A stretch of DNA of 21,028 nucleotides from IMG/VR virus record IMGVR_UViG_3300042887_000702, positions 1 to 21,028 of that record; one strand, 5' to 3'. Below the pieces are notes generated by a model. It did not search any database and was not told where the DNA came from. It saw only the letters and a list, made by a program, of their open reading frames with translations. Both the position numbers and the translations under genes were made by a program. This DNA is from a virus. Shown piece by piece: positions 1 to 5,873 of this stretch (the first letter of the stretch is position 1; every line of letters starts with the position of its first letter).

Positions 1-395
1 TCAAAAAATAAATCATCCGACCTTTGAGTTGAGTCTGAATATGTCTTTACTCTGCCCCAACCTTTTTCAACAAGGCCTGCGGTCGAGAAAGATGAGCAGG
101 GTGGCGATCCCTCTAATAAATCTAGTTTGCCACGTTCCATATTTATATCTTTGAGAATGTCCGCGCCCGATACGGTTCTAATATCCTCGCCCGTAAGGAT
201 TACCCCGTTATGGTTTTCGGCATAGGTATCTCGTGCGGCCTCGATAAATTCGTTTGCCCAAAGTACGTCATAGCCCGCCATCTCTAATCCAAGACACGCG
301 CCACCGCATCCAGAGAAAGTAGAAACAACTTTGATTCCGTTAGTGCCTTTAACCTTTTGAATCTCAGCCATAGACATTACAGAGTAGGTTGACAT
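1..395 (-). CDS. C5-cytosine DNA methyltransferase, N-terminal part (cut by window edge)
   Basis: Transfers a one-carbon group from an S-adenosylmethionine-type donor to carbon 5 of cytosine in DNA. The 131 residues visible include family motif I, FSGCGGACLGLE, at residues 27-38, which binds the cofactor, followed by the acidic residue at E49. Motif IV, GSPPCSSFS, is at residues 96-104, with the catalytic cysteine at C100. The target-recognition region and motifs VIII-X lie beyond base 1, so target site and donor choice cannot be read. The start ATG follows the stop of the CmoA-like gene directly (TAA then ATG, no spacer), so the two are almost surely co-translated. I infer the pairing means the donor could be carboxy-SAM. 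An ordinary self-protection or orphan 5mC methyltransferase is the alternative. The family call is firm. Confidence 0.93.
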   Translation of the reverse strand, partial: MSTYSVMSMAEIQKVKGTNGIKVVSTFSGCGGACLGLEMAGYDVLWANEFIEAARDTYAENHNGVILTGEDIRTVSGADILKDINMERGKLDLLEGSPPCSSFSTAGLVEKGWGRVKTYSDSTQRSDDLFF

Positions 396-1091
396 TTATT
401 TAATGCCGATCCACGCTGCGAAATTTAGATTGCGCCAGTAGCACTCTATGTGTTTAAATCCCGCTTGCTTTAGCATCTCAACATTCCAGTCTGCGGTTAC
501 GGGAACTAAGACACCCTCAAGTGATCTACGCTTTGCCGCGATCTGATCCGTGCTGTATCCGTTCTCACCCTTGCGATCATAATAAGTTTCGACAAGCAAG
601 CGATCACTAAAGGCATCTGCGCCTAAAACTTTTTCAACTAATAAGAACGCACCGCCATCGATCGTATTGTCATAGGCGTTCTGGATAATTCGTTGACGAT
701 ACTCAATAGGAATGAATTGCAAAGTTAGAACAGAGAGAGTTACGGATGCTTGCACATTCGGATACAAATCCCGTAAATCTAAATCGACAATTTCGGCCTT
801 GCCAGTTAATTCTTTTAACGCTGCCGCCCGCATTGGTTCGCTTACTTCAATGCCCAAAAAATTTAATTTCTTTTTAGTTGCTTCGATAATCGGCTTTAGT
901 GCCGCGCCACGGGAGCAACCAAGATCAACAACATAGGTTTCATCCTGAATAAATCTCAAGGCCAACTCAGTTGTAGTTCGCCGCATTCCAAAGTAATCGG
1001 GAATGGATCGTTCTAACATATCGTCAAAGACAGCCGTGACCTCATTATTAAATTCCCATTTACCAATCGGCATCGTTCGATCAGTAGGCAT
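396..1091 (-). CDS. cmoA: CmoA-like carboxy-S-adenosylmethionine synthase
   Basis: A class I SAM-binding protein resembling CmoA, which converts SAM plus prephenate to carboxy-SAM. From the ATG at 1091 it has 231 residues; E. coli CmoA has about 247. It aligns from memory along its length: a W-x-F near residues 12-14, ERSIPDY at 27-33, cofactor loop DLGCSRGAA at 56-64 (E. coli DLGCSLGAA), TLQF at 123-126, GGAFLLVEK at 146-154, ENGYS at 176-180, and KRRSLEGV from 187. R188 sits where E. coli Arg199 contacts the carboxylate. The C-terminal AGF...NF block also matches. A longer start at 1112 exists, but 1091 forms a TAATG overlap with the ParB-like gene. The cytosine methyltransferase follows with zero gap. 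No CmoB-like gene is visible, so tRNA modification is the less likely use. A plain methyltransferase remains possible. Confidence 0.85.
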   Translation of the reverse strand: MPTDRTMPIGKWEFNNEVTAVFDDMLERSIPDYFGMRRTTTELALRFIQDETYVVDLGCSRGAALKPIIEATKKKLNFLGIEVSEPMRAAALKELTGKAEIVDLDLRDLYPNVQASVTLSVLTLQFIPIEYRQRIIQNAYDNTIDGGAFLLVEKVLGADAFSDRLLVETYYDRKGENGYSTDQIAAKRRSLEGVLVPVTADWNVEMLKQAGFKHIECYWRNLNFAAWIGIK

Positions 1092-1591
1092 TATCGTGCC
1101 GCGCCGTTCCATTCATAAGAACACTTAGGGCATTGAAACTTTGTTTCATCCGTATCATCGAAACTTGGAAAGTCTTTAAGCGGTGATTGTTCCTCTGTTG
1201 GTGGGTGCAGGGACTCAAAACCGAACTCTGAAAGTTCCCAACCGTTCGCATCTAATTCTAAAAGTTGTTCTTTCAGAATCTCTGTATCCCATTCGGCTAG
1301 TTCTGCGGTTCGATTATCCGCTAATGCGTAGGCCTTAATCTTTTCAAAATCCCAACCAACAGGTGTTCTTGTAATCACGATCTCTTGCCAACCAAGATTT
1401 AATGCGGCCTGTAAAGTTCCGTTGCCAGCGATAACAAAATTATCAGGCGTGACAATAATCGGCTTACGTTGTCCGAATAACTTTAGTGAGCCAGCAATTG
1501 CATCTAGGTTTTTCTTGTCGTGCTTTCGTGCGTTGCTTGGATCAAGTTTTAATGTTTCGATTTTTACGGATTCAATGCGCAGTTCATTCAT
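1091..1591 (-). CDS. ParB/Srx-fold domain protein with C-terminal zinc-ribbon half
   Basis: 166 residues. Residues 5-98 look like a ParB N-terminal domain: a start strand (VKIETLKLDPSNARKHD), a central helix with an FGQRKPIIV strand, then the nucleotide-site loop IAGNGTLQAA at 54-63, the position of the GHGR-type motif of ParB proteins. In phages and mobile elements such domains are often fused or adjacent to DNA methyltransferases rather than acting in partition. The tail carries one CPKC pair (C154, C157). Its stop overlaps the CmoA-like start (TAATG), tying it to the modification cluster. No Shine-Dalgarno site precedes its ATG; a -10-like TATGCT lies six bases upstream. Role in targeting or activating the modification enzymes is inference. 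Confidence 0.8.
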   Translation of the reverse strand: MNELRIESVKIETLKLDPSNARKHDKKNLDAIAGSLKLFGQRKPIIVTPDNFVIAGNGTLQAALNLGWQEIVITRTPVGWDFEKIKAYALADNRTAELAEWDTEILKEQLLELDANGWELSEFGFESLHPPTEEQSPLKDFPSFDDTDETKFQCPKCSYEWNGAAR

Positions 1592-1610
1592 AAATGGAGC
1601 ATACAGGAAA
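1592..1610 (-). promoter_or_regulatory. Putative leaderless promoter of the ParB-CmoA-methyltransferase cluster
   Basis: On the minus strand TATGCT (1598-1603) sits exactly six bases before the ATG at 1591. This is the TANNNT-N6-ATG arrangement of actinobacterial leaderless transcripts. No ribosome-binding site is present, and a 175-base gap separates the gene from the one upstream. I see no convincing -35 box. Confidence 0.4.
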
Positions 1611-1727
1611 TCCGTTATTTTCTAGGGAACAAACAAAACCCCCGCTAAATAAGGCTTTTTTCGAAAACTCCGAATTTCGCGGGTATGCCTAAAAGGATGG
1701 ATTCGGGGTACGGCTTGCGATGGCCTA

Positions 1728-1766
1728 TAAGAAAAACACCTACCCCGTATGCAGACGTATGGGTGT
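1728..1766 (-). terminator. Possible weak terminator after the HNH gene
   Basis: On the minus strand ACACC and GGTGT (1762-1766 and 1736-1740) can pair around a long, partly structured loop, followed at once by TTTTTCTT. It starts directly after the stop of the HNH gene. The stem is only 5 bp, so this is tentative. The rest of the 1592-1766 gap holds no convincing gene. Confidence 0.33.
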
Positions 1767-2084
1767 CTATGGATTTGTGATTGGTTTGTTGCCTCGTGAG
1801 GCATTACATCTTGCGTGAGCAGGCATAAGGACAGACCCCTTGACCCCTGCAAGTACGTGGTCTGCTTGTATCTCAGATCGATCTGTAAACGGTTCATTAC
1901 ATAGCCAGCAGTGTGTAGCAAATTGTTTTATGAGTTTGGCTTGCCGCTTGTAACTAGAGTCATAAAGTGTTCGCTGCGCTTTCCTGGCATTAACTTTGGC
2001 ATCAATAATTGCTTGGTGCTTCTCGCATCTCGATCCAAGTCTTGTCAGTTCGCCGCAATCTAAGCACGGCTTCTGGAATCCCAC
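1767..2084 (-). CDS. HNH endonuclease
   Basis: About 105 residues from a GTG at 2084. The nuclease core is visible: a zinc-knuckle pair C59/C62 (CWLC), the DH dipeptide at 75-76 of the first strand, then H90 and C93-N94 (AHARCNASRG). A further N-terminal zinc-binding set is C7, C10, C20 and H23. An ATG at 2126 would add 14 residues, but these lie entirely inside the upstream gene. The GTG has GGAG seven bases upstream and overlaps the upstream stop as TAGTG, the coupling style of this genome, so I prefer it. Free-standing HNH proteins in phages act in packaging, as homing enzymes or in host-DNA cleavage; which applies here cannot be told, and no terminase is in view. Confidence 0.82.
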   Translation of the reverse strand: MGFQKPCLDCGELTRLGSRCEKHQAIIDAKVNARKAQRTLYDSSYKRQAKLIKQFATHCWLCNEPFTDRSEIQADHVLAGVKGSVLMPAHARCNASRGNKPITNP

Positions 2085-2638
2085 TACACACTCCGATAGG
2101 CGCGACCCGTATGGTCTGACACCCACCTGTCAATTGTTCCTCTTGTATTTGGATCGTGCATACTTGCTACCTGTGCCGCGTGTAATGCAGATAGATCGTG
2201 GTTCTTATACCAATCAGGGTTGTATTGACTATGCGCTAGAACTCCCAATGCTAACTCTGCGCCTGATCCGATTGCCCAATAAGGTTCGGCAGATAACACA
2301 GATAGGTTCTCGCCCACTAAGAATGACTTGCCGTGCGTAACAAGTAGGCACTCTGCATCCATCTCTGAGTCTTTGATCGTATTGTCAATTAACGGAATAA
2401 CTTTAGTTACTATCCACTTCAACCATTCGCCTGACTTAACTACTTCGATTGGTGGCTTAGGGTATTCAATCGCATACTGTAACTGATCGCATAACCTTGC
2501 GTTGCCTGCGACTCCGATTAGCCAACTATCTTGATTAACTATCTTTTGCATATCAGGATGAATCAAGTCGCTTGTGATTCCACGGTCTGCAACTAAGGTT
2601 GCCTTGTTGTTTCCCGTAGTCGTGATGATCGTAGTCAT
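2084..2638 (-). CDS. HslV/proteasome-beta-like Ntn hydrolase
   Basis: 184 residues with the layout of the HslV/20S proteasome beta fold. Thr2 would become the N-terminal nucleophile after Met removal (MTTII; E. coli HslV starts MTTIV). LVADRGIT at 15-22 supplies the conserved Asp (D18), and QKIV supplies the lysine (K32) near the position of Lys33 of the family. SWLIGVAGN follows as in FAGG. The late helix AIGSGAELALGVLA matches the family AIGSGG...A block. No HslU-type ATPase is near. The substrate is unknown; degradation of a host defence or regulatory protein, or processing of a phage protein, are guesses. No ribosome-binding site precedes the ATG, but a TANNNT box lies six bases upstream. 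The downstream HNH gene overlaps its stop. Confidence 0.75.
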   Translation of the reverse strand: MTTIITTTGNNKATLVADRGITSDLIHPDMQKIVNQDSWLIGVAGNARLCDQLQYAIEYPKPPIEVVKSGEWLKWIVTKVIPLIDNTIKDSEMDAECLLVTHGKSFLVGENLSVLSAEPYWAIGSGAELALGVLAHSQYNPDWYKNHDLSALHAAQVASMHDPNTRGTIDRWVSDHTGRAYRSV

Positions 2639-2650
2639 ACGGTTAGTCTA
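2639..2650 (-). promoter_or_regulatory. Putative leaderless promoter of the Ntn hydrolase gene
   Basis: TAGACT (minus strand, 2645-2650) ends six bases before the ATG at 2638 and overlaps the TAG stop of the 38-residue gene upstream. There is no Shine-Dalgarno sequence. The geometry matches the TANNNT-N6-ATG leaderless pattern; transcription read-through from the upstream operon is equally possible. Confidence 0.33.
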
Positions 2651-2764
2651 ATCAGAACGCAGGCTTATCTTATCGATAGACACGTTGGCTGCCTGTAAGC
2701 ATTCCCAGTAACTCTCGTGATCTTGCGTATCGCAACCTGATCGGCAGATTCCGTTCGGCTGCAT
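2648..2764 (-). CDS. 38-residue Cys/His-rich small protein
   Basis: A very short gene with a phage-typical spacing of potential metal ligands: C7-x3-C11, then TQDHESYWEC at residues 13-22 with H16 and C22. The C-x3-C...DH.S...C pattern recurs, as I recall, in small actinophage proteins of unknown role. The start ATG overlaps the TAA of the upstream HNH gene (TAATG at 2764), which supports that it is translated. It ends nine bases before the Ntn hydrolase. A mini zinc-binding protein or adaptor is plausible; function unknown. Confidence 0.68.
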   Translation of the reverse strand: MQPNGICRSGCDTQDHESYWECLQAANVSIDKISLRSD

Positions 2765-3045
2765 TAATCATCCCAACTGTTCTTAAGAAATCCCTCTGCC
2801 TTACCCTGCGCGGGGTTCTGAGTAATAAACGTATGACAAGGCCGACAAAGCAACGCTAGGTTTTCACGATCCGTAATGCTCCCGCCTCTAGCGCGGGTTT
2901 TAATCTCGTGAACATCCGTGGCATAGGCCGTAGCGCAACGCTGGCAGGGTGGGAAGTCGCGCAGTAGTTCGGATACCAACTTGCGCCGTTCGGTCGCGTA
3001 GAGTGCCGCTCTGCGCTTAGATCGAAATGGAATCGGTTTAGACAT
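2764..3045 (-). CDS. HNH endonuclease
   Basis: 93 residues forming a compact HNH nuclease. A basic N-terminus (FRSKRRAALYATERRK) precedes C34/C37, then the catalytic DVHEIK with H46, the N at 62 in DRENLALLC, and CRPCH with C67, C70 and H71. This order, C-x2-C, H, N, C-x2-C-H, is the classical zinc-stabilised HNH core that cleaves DNA. The ATG overlaps the stop of the zinc-ribbon gene by eight bases (ATGTCTAA). It sits in the early recombination cluster rather than beside a terminase, so a role in DNA degradation, repair or homing is as likely as packaging. Confidence 0.88.
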   Translation of the reverse strand: MSKPIPFRSKRRAALYATERRKLVSELLRDFPPCQRCATAYATDVHEIKTRARGGSITDRENLALLCRPCHTFITQNPAQGKAEGFLKNSWDD

Positions 3046-3301
3046 TAAAGACAGTATCCCGAACTATTGCTATGCACCTTAATTTCATTACGTCCATTCC
3101 TAACTTCTCGCTTGGATCGTCATAAGGAATATCTAGTGCGGCGATCCGTTCCAGTAGTGTGTCACGGTACGCGTTAAGACTTACGTTCCGATAGCAACGC
3201 GGGCAAAGGTAGTAGTGGCGTTGTAACTCAATTACTTCCCACCACCCCTCTGTTTCTTTTGATTCCCGCTTACATTGATTGCACTTATTTTTCGATGCCA
3301 T
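3038..3301 (-). CDS. Zinc-ribbon small protein
   Basis: 87 residues from the ATG at 3301, which has GGA eight bases upstream; an ATG at 3325 would extend further into the preceding gene. Two CxxC pairs, C7/C10 and C33/C36 (CNQC and CPRC), form a probable zinc ribbon. The rest is a helical segment with no recognised domain. It overlaps the membrane-protein gene upstream by 17 bases and the HNH gene downstream by 8, so it belongs to the same polycistronic unit. DNA, RNA or protein binding are all possible; function unknown. Confidence 0.7.
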   Translation of the reverse strand: MASKNKCNQCKRESKETEGWWEVIELQRHYYLCPRCYRNVSLNAYRDTLLERIAALDIPYDDPSEKLGMDVMKLRCIAIVRDTVFNV

Positions 3302-3476
3302 ACTTACGATCCAATCTGTCTGCAATCGGCGTGATGCTTGCTAAATCCTCGATTGTGAATTGTCTAAAGAAATCTTGATCAGATAGTTCACGGTGCTTAT
3401 TGGCTAACCAATAACCGTAACCGAACGAACCTAATGTAACTAGAACTGTTAGTGCAATAACGATAAATGAATTCAT
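3285..3476 (-). CDS. Small single-span membrane protein
   Basis: 63 residues. Residues 4-24 (FIVIALTVLVTLGSFGYGYWL) are a clear membrane span, followed by NKHRE and a charged cytoplasmic-type tail with helix potential. A good ribosome-binding site, AAAGGAAAAGAA, precedes the ATG. It lies between SSB and a zinc-ribbon protein, so it is expressed early. Small early membrane proteins in phages can act in superinfection exclusion or lysis control, but nothing in the sequence decides this. Confidence 0.68.
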   Translation of the reverse strand: MNSFIVIALTVLVTLGSFGYGYWLANKHRELSDQDFFRQFTIEDLASITPIADRLDRKYGIEK

Positions 3477-3500
3477 TTCTTTTCCTTTGTTAGTTGTGAC

Positions 3501-3869
3501 TTAAAGCCACGGATCATCTGTTGGGTTTGTTACGGCTTTCTTTCCTTTAACAACTGCGGCGATCTCGTCTGCGATGATTTCCACACTTTGCTTTTCTACG
3601 CCGTTCTTGTCCTCATACTTACTAATCTTGACTTTGCCTACTACGAGAATGCTCTGGCCTTTTTTGAAGTTATCGCCTGCGGCATCGGCTAATCCGCGCC
3701 AGACAATAATGTCAAAGAAAGATGTATCGCCATCGACCCATTCGCCGTCTTGTTTCTTGCGTTCGTTGCAAGCAATACGCATTTTGCATCGGCTGATCCC
3801 GTTTGCTGTTACGCCGAAATCTGGTTCGAAAACTAGATTCCCGATTGCTGTAATTGTTGGTAGTGCCAT
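3501..3869 (-). CDS. ssb: Single-stranded DNA-binding protein
   Basis: An OB-fold SSB of 122 residues from the ATG at 3869, which has AGGA upstream; a GTG at 3899 would read through the end of the WhiB gene. Residues 1-105 follow the family: ITAIGNLVFEPDF, then the core strand GDTSFFDIIVWRGLAD at 48-63, KGQSILVVGKVKI, and YEDKNGVEKQSVEIIADEI. A short linker leads to the acidic tip DDPWL, a variant of the usual DDIPF-type tail that recruits partner proteins. It coats single-stranded DNA during replication and recombination, fitting its place beside RusA and the Rad52-like gene. It starts four bases after the WhiB stop. Confidence 0.95.
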   Translation of the reverse strand: MALPTITAIGNLVFEPDFGVTANGISRCKMRIACNERKKQDGEWVDGDTSFFDIIVWRGLADAAGDNFKKGQSILVVGKVKISKYEDKNGVEKQSVEIIADEIAAVVKGKKAVTNPTDDPWL

Positions 3870-3873
3870 TTCT

Positions 3874-4200
3874 TTATCCTGCTTCCCTTTGTCGTTCACG
3901 ATAACTTCGTGATCGCTTTGCTTCTGATGTTTCTGCTTGAAACATATTTTTGTATTGCTGATCTATCCTTACTGGTTCTATATGAAAAAACTTTCGTAAT
4001 CTTTCGCGTTCCGTTTCATTCGTACCTGCCCAATAACCGCTCACCTTGACGTGTAAAGCGTATTCCAAACATTGATCCATTATCGGGCAATTCATACAAA
4101 TTCTTTTTAATGTCTTTGCAATCTCTTGCTTCATTTCCCCTACTGGAAAAAATAACTCTGGATCAAGACTTGTGCAGTTTGCTTGTTCGGTATTAAACAT
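3874..4200 (-). CDS. WhiB-family transcription regulator
   Basis: 108 residues with the four iron-sulfur ligands of the WhiB family: C9, C35, C38 and C44 (CMNCPIMDQC), followed by the family turn GYWAGTNETERERLR at 55-69. The lysine/arginine-rich tail (SEAKRSRSYRERQRE) is a probable DNA-binding element. WhiB proteins bind sigma factor region 4 and redirect transcription; phage versions can repress host whiB genes and cause superinfection exclusion. Its start overlaps the RusA stop by eight bases (ATGTTTAA). It is one of two WhiB genes in the window and lacks the extra N-terminal metal motif of the other. Confidence 0.92.
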   Translation of the reverse strand: MFNTEQANCTSLDPELFFPVGEMKQEIAKTLKRICMNCPIMDQCLEYALHVKVSGYWAGTNETERERLRKFFHIEPVRIDQQYKNMFQAETSEAKRSRSYRERQREAG

Positions 4201-4603
4201 ATTCTTTGACCACTAATACCTGACAGCCCGCTTGCATTCCAACTGGCGCATATTGCTTAGTTGCCGTGATCGCAATAATCAAAGCATCATCTGCGTATAG
4301 CCCGCCAGTCTTTAATCCGTCACAAGTCGATCTGATCAATTTGTCGAGATCAGGCTTAACGCTTGGGAACTCTCTCTTTACGCTTTTAGGCCGTGGCAAG
4401 TAGAAAGATAAACATAATTCGATCGGCTCAGTTATTGTTTCCCATCGCTTGCTTTCTTTCTCTTGCGCTGTCGTAGTATGTACGGCTGCGCGCCACGGCT
4501 TAACTTTCGCTGACGATTCCCACATCACCACGCGCCCGTTTACTACGCGCCCTGTCTTAGAACCTTGTGGTGCGGGTTCGCCTGTTATAAAGAAACTGCC
4601 CAT
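4193..4603 (-). CDS. rusA: RusA-family Holliday junction resolvase
   Basis: 136 residues, close to the size of E. coli RusA (120). The N-terminus FFITGEPAPQGSKTGR is the family opening (strand followed by P-x-PQGS/K). The catalytic block KPDLDKLIRSTCDGL at 83-97 carries D85 and D87, and LYADDALI supplies D105/D106, the metal-binding aspartates. The enzyme cuts four-way DNA junctions symmetrically and so resolves recombination intermediates before packaging. It neighbours SSB, WhiB and the Rad52-like annealing gene. It overlaps the upstream small Cys-rich gene by 19 bases; GAGAAAG upstream of the ATG is an acceptable ribosome site. Confidence 0.93.
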   Translation of the reverse strand: MGSFFITGEPAPQGSKTGRVVNGRVVMWESSAKVKPWRAAVHTTTAQEKESKRWETITEPIELCLSFYLPRPKSVKREFPSVKPDLDKLIRSTCDGLKTGGLYADDALIIAITATKQYAPVGMQAGCQVLVVKEYV

Positions 4604-4800
4604 AACACTTTCTCGATTTCGTTAACCGTTGCGCAAGGTGATTCTATTTCGCAAGTAGGACAATGATCGTGTTCGCACGGAATGTGCAAATCGAGAATTG
4701 CCATAAGCGCGTGTTTCATTGCAAGTCTGCGTTCTACGTTTGAATAGAAAACATCGTGGTCGACCTTGATTAGATTCTTATTCTTTTTTTTCTTTGACAT
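4585..4800 (-). CDS. Small basic Cys-rich protein (71 residues)
   Basis: From the ATG at 4800, preceded by AGGAAAACTA, it has 71 residues; the longer start at 4836 would lie inside the preceding gene. A lysine-rich head (SKKKKNKNLIK) is followed by a helix and a metal-type motif CEHDHCPTCEIESPC at residues 42-56, then ATVNEIEKVL. The C-x-x-C....PC-x-T arrangement recurs in small proteins of Actinobacteria and their phages that I cannot assign a function to. Eight bases separate it from the upstream winged-helix gene, and it overlaps RusA downstream. Confidence 0.65.
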   Translation of the reverse strand: MSKKKKNKNLIKVDHDVFYSNVERRLAMKHALMAILDLHIPCEHDHCPTCEIESPCATVNEIEKVLWAVSL

Positions 4801-4808
4801 TAGTTTTC

Positions 4809-5180
4809 CTATTCCTTGTGTCCGCAGTTCGAACACGTATGTTGTTTTTTACTTCGGTGCGGCGCGGTTTCTCGATCGTTAACGTACTCAGGCAATACAT
4901 AAACTTGATGCCTGCCGCGCTTAGTAACTAGACGTTCTACAAATCCACCCTCGTGCAAGATAGATGGAATAGATGAATAGGTCTGATGCTCAAAGTTATG
5001 CAAGTGACCCCACTCACGCGCCGTTAATCCGTCAACTCCTGTGAATAATAAATCTGACATAAATAACATTTGATTCTTTGAAGTTAAACCAGATTCATCG
5101 TTAGACATTGCGCGTTCGTAACTTGTCTGCGATCCTGACCAACCTGATGTGCCTGCGTAAGGCAAGTACGCGCTAGTCAT
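4809..5180 (-). CDS. Winged-helix protein with C-terminal zinc knuckle
   Basis: 123 residues. The opening YAGTSGWSGSQTSYERA is a stretch I associate with actinophage proteins. Residues 37-100 look like a winged helix-turn-helix: a helix after MLFMSDLL, GLTAREWGHLHNF as the second helix, TYSSIPSILHEGGFVERL as recognition helix, and a wing with the strand HQVYVL. One C-terminal CSNCG pair (C116/C119) suggests a half zinc ribbon. It could be a transcription regulator or a replication-linked DNA-binding protein. Its ATG overlaps the stop of the 46-residue membrane gene upstream by eight bases. Confidence 0.7.
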   Translation of the reverse strand: MTSAYLPYAGTSGWSGSQTSYERAMSNDESGLTSKNQMLFMSDLLFTGVDGLTAREWGHLHNFEHQTYSSIPSILHEGGFVERLVTKRGRHQVYVLPEYVNDRETAPHRSKKQHTCSNCGHKE

Positions 5181-5313
5181 TTGAATCTACGATTCGCAAA
5201 GTCGCGTTAGTTTCTTTTGGCAATTGATCCCTAACGGAAATCGCAAGCGACATAATTAACATTCCAAAGAAACCGCCAAGCAAGAACAAAATCGAACCTA
5301 GTATGAATGTCAT
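5173..5313 (-). CDS. 46-residue single-span membrane protein
   Basis: A short gene of 46 residues. Residues 3-26 (FILGSILFLLGGFFGMLIM and following) form one membrane span, and residues 28-46 a mixed-charge tail. Its ATG overlaps the stop of the Rad52-like gene as ATGA (5310-5313), and its TAG overlaps the next ATG by eight bases, so both boundaries show tight translational coupling. That argues it is a real gene despite its size. Function unknown. Confidence 0.7.
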   Translation of the reverse strand: MTFILGSILFLLGGFFGMLIMSLAISVRDQLPKETNATLRIVDSND

Positions 5314-5873
5314 TCGCCTAACTCGACTTTCTTGTTATCGAAAATGATTCGCAAGTTGCGCTTTTCGTTATCGGTATATGCCGCGTTCTGAATTAACGGA
5401 ACTACTTGCGAGAGTTCGACAAGGCTGCCAGCGTTCTTGATTCGTTCGATCATAGACATAACTTCGGATGAAGTAGGTTCTGGCTTATTGTTCTTTGGCA
5501 AATCCGTTTCAGGTGCTTCCTTAGCCCAGAGATCGAGAGCAACTCCGAATCGCATTGCGGCATTACGCATCGCGTTACCAATTGCCGATTTTTTCTGATC
5601 GTACTTATCTCGTGTTGCGGGTTCGCCGTACCCGTAACGGGTAACGCCGCAGACAGTTAACTTAATCCACAGACCGCCGTTATCGTCAAACTTTGGTAAA
5701 CCAAATTCATCGAATGCTACTGGCTCCCAATTCCAAGTCGGATCAACTTGCAGTAATCGATCCGTTACCCAAGCGTGGCTAACGTAATCTAATTGCAAAC
5801 CGCCAGTTGGTAGTTTTTGGATTTTCTCTTTTGCAAATGGAGCGCGTAACGCATCCTGTTGTTCTTGTTTCAT
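5310..5873 (-). CDS. Rad52-like single-strand annealing protein
   Basis: 187 residues. The block LDYVSHAWVTDRLLQVDPTW at 28-47, then WEPV, a GGLWIKLTVCGVTRYGYGEP beta-hairpin (residues 65-85) and KKSAIGNAMRNAAMRFGVAL resemble the phage Rad52-like annealing family. In Rad52 the matching K-x-A-x-x-x-A-x-x-R-A-x-R-x-F-G helix binds single-stranded DNA. The C-terminal third (after residue 130) is a proline/serine linker and a helical pair. The protein would anneal complementary strands during replication-coupled recombination, in line with SSB and RusA downstream. Assignment to the Rad52 group rather than another annealing family is by pattern only. Confidence 0.75.
   Translation of the reverse strand: MKQEQQDALRAPFAKEKIQKLPTGGLQLDYVSHAWVTDRLLQVDPTWNWEPVAFDEFGLPKFDDNGGLWIKLTVCGVTRYGYGEPATRDKYDQKKSAIGNAMRNAAMRFGVALDLWAKEAPETDLPKNNKPEPTSSEVMSMIERIKNAGSLVELSQVVPLIQNAAYTDNEKRNLRIIFDNKKVELGE

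Noticed and set aside
396-1112. Longer start for the CmoA-like gene at 1112
   Set aside because: The extra seven residues lie inside the ParB-like gene, while the ATG at 1091 gives the TAATG overlap used throughout this genome and matches the CmoA length.
1592-1766. Possible tRNA or small RNA in the longest gene-free gaps (1592-1766, 6909-7043, 9673-9848)
   Set aside because: No cloverleaf, no GGTTCGA-type T arm and no CCA end were seen on either strand.
1685-1780. Plus-strand frame of 31 codons starting MPKRMDSGYGLRW in the 1592-1766 gap
   Set aside because: It would be the only gene on the plus strand, runs into the HNH gene, has no ribosome site and no recognised pattern.
1622-1921. Minus-strand frame of 99 codons overlapping the HNH gene
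   Set aside because: It overlaps the zinc-ligand part of the HNH core in another frame and shows no domain pattern.
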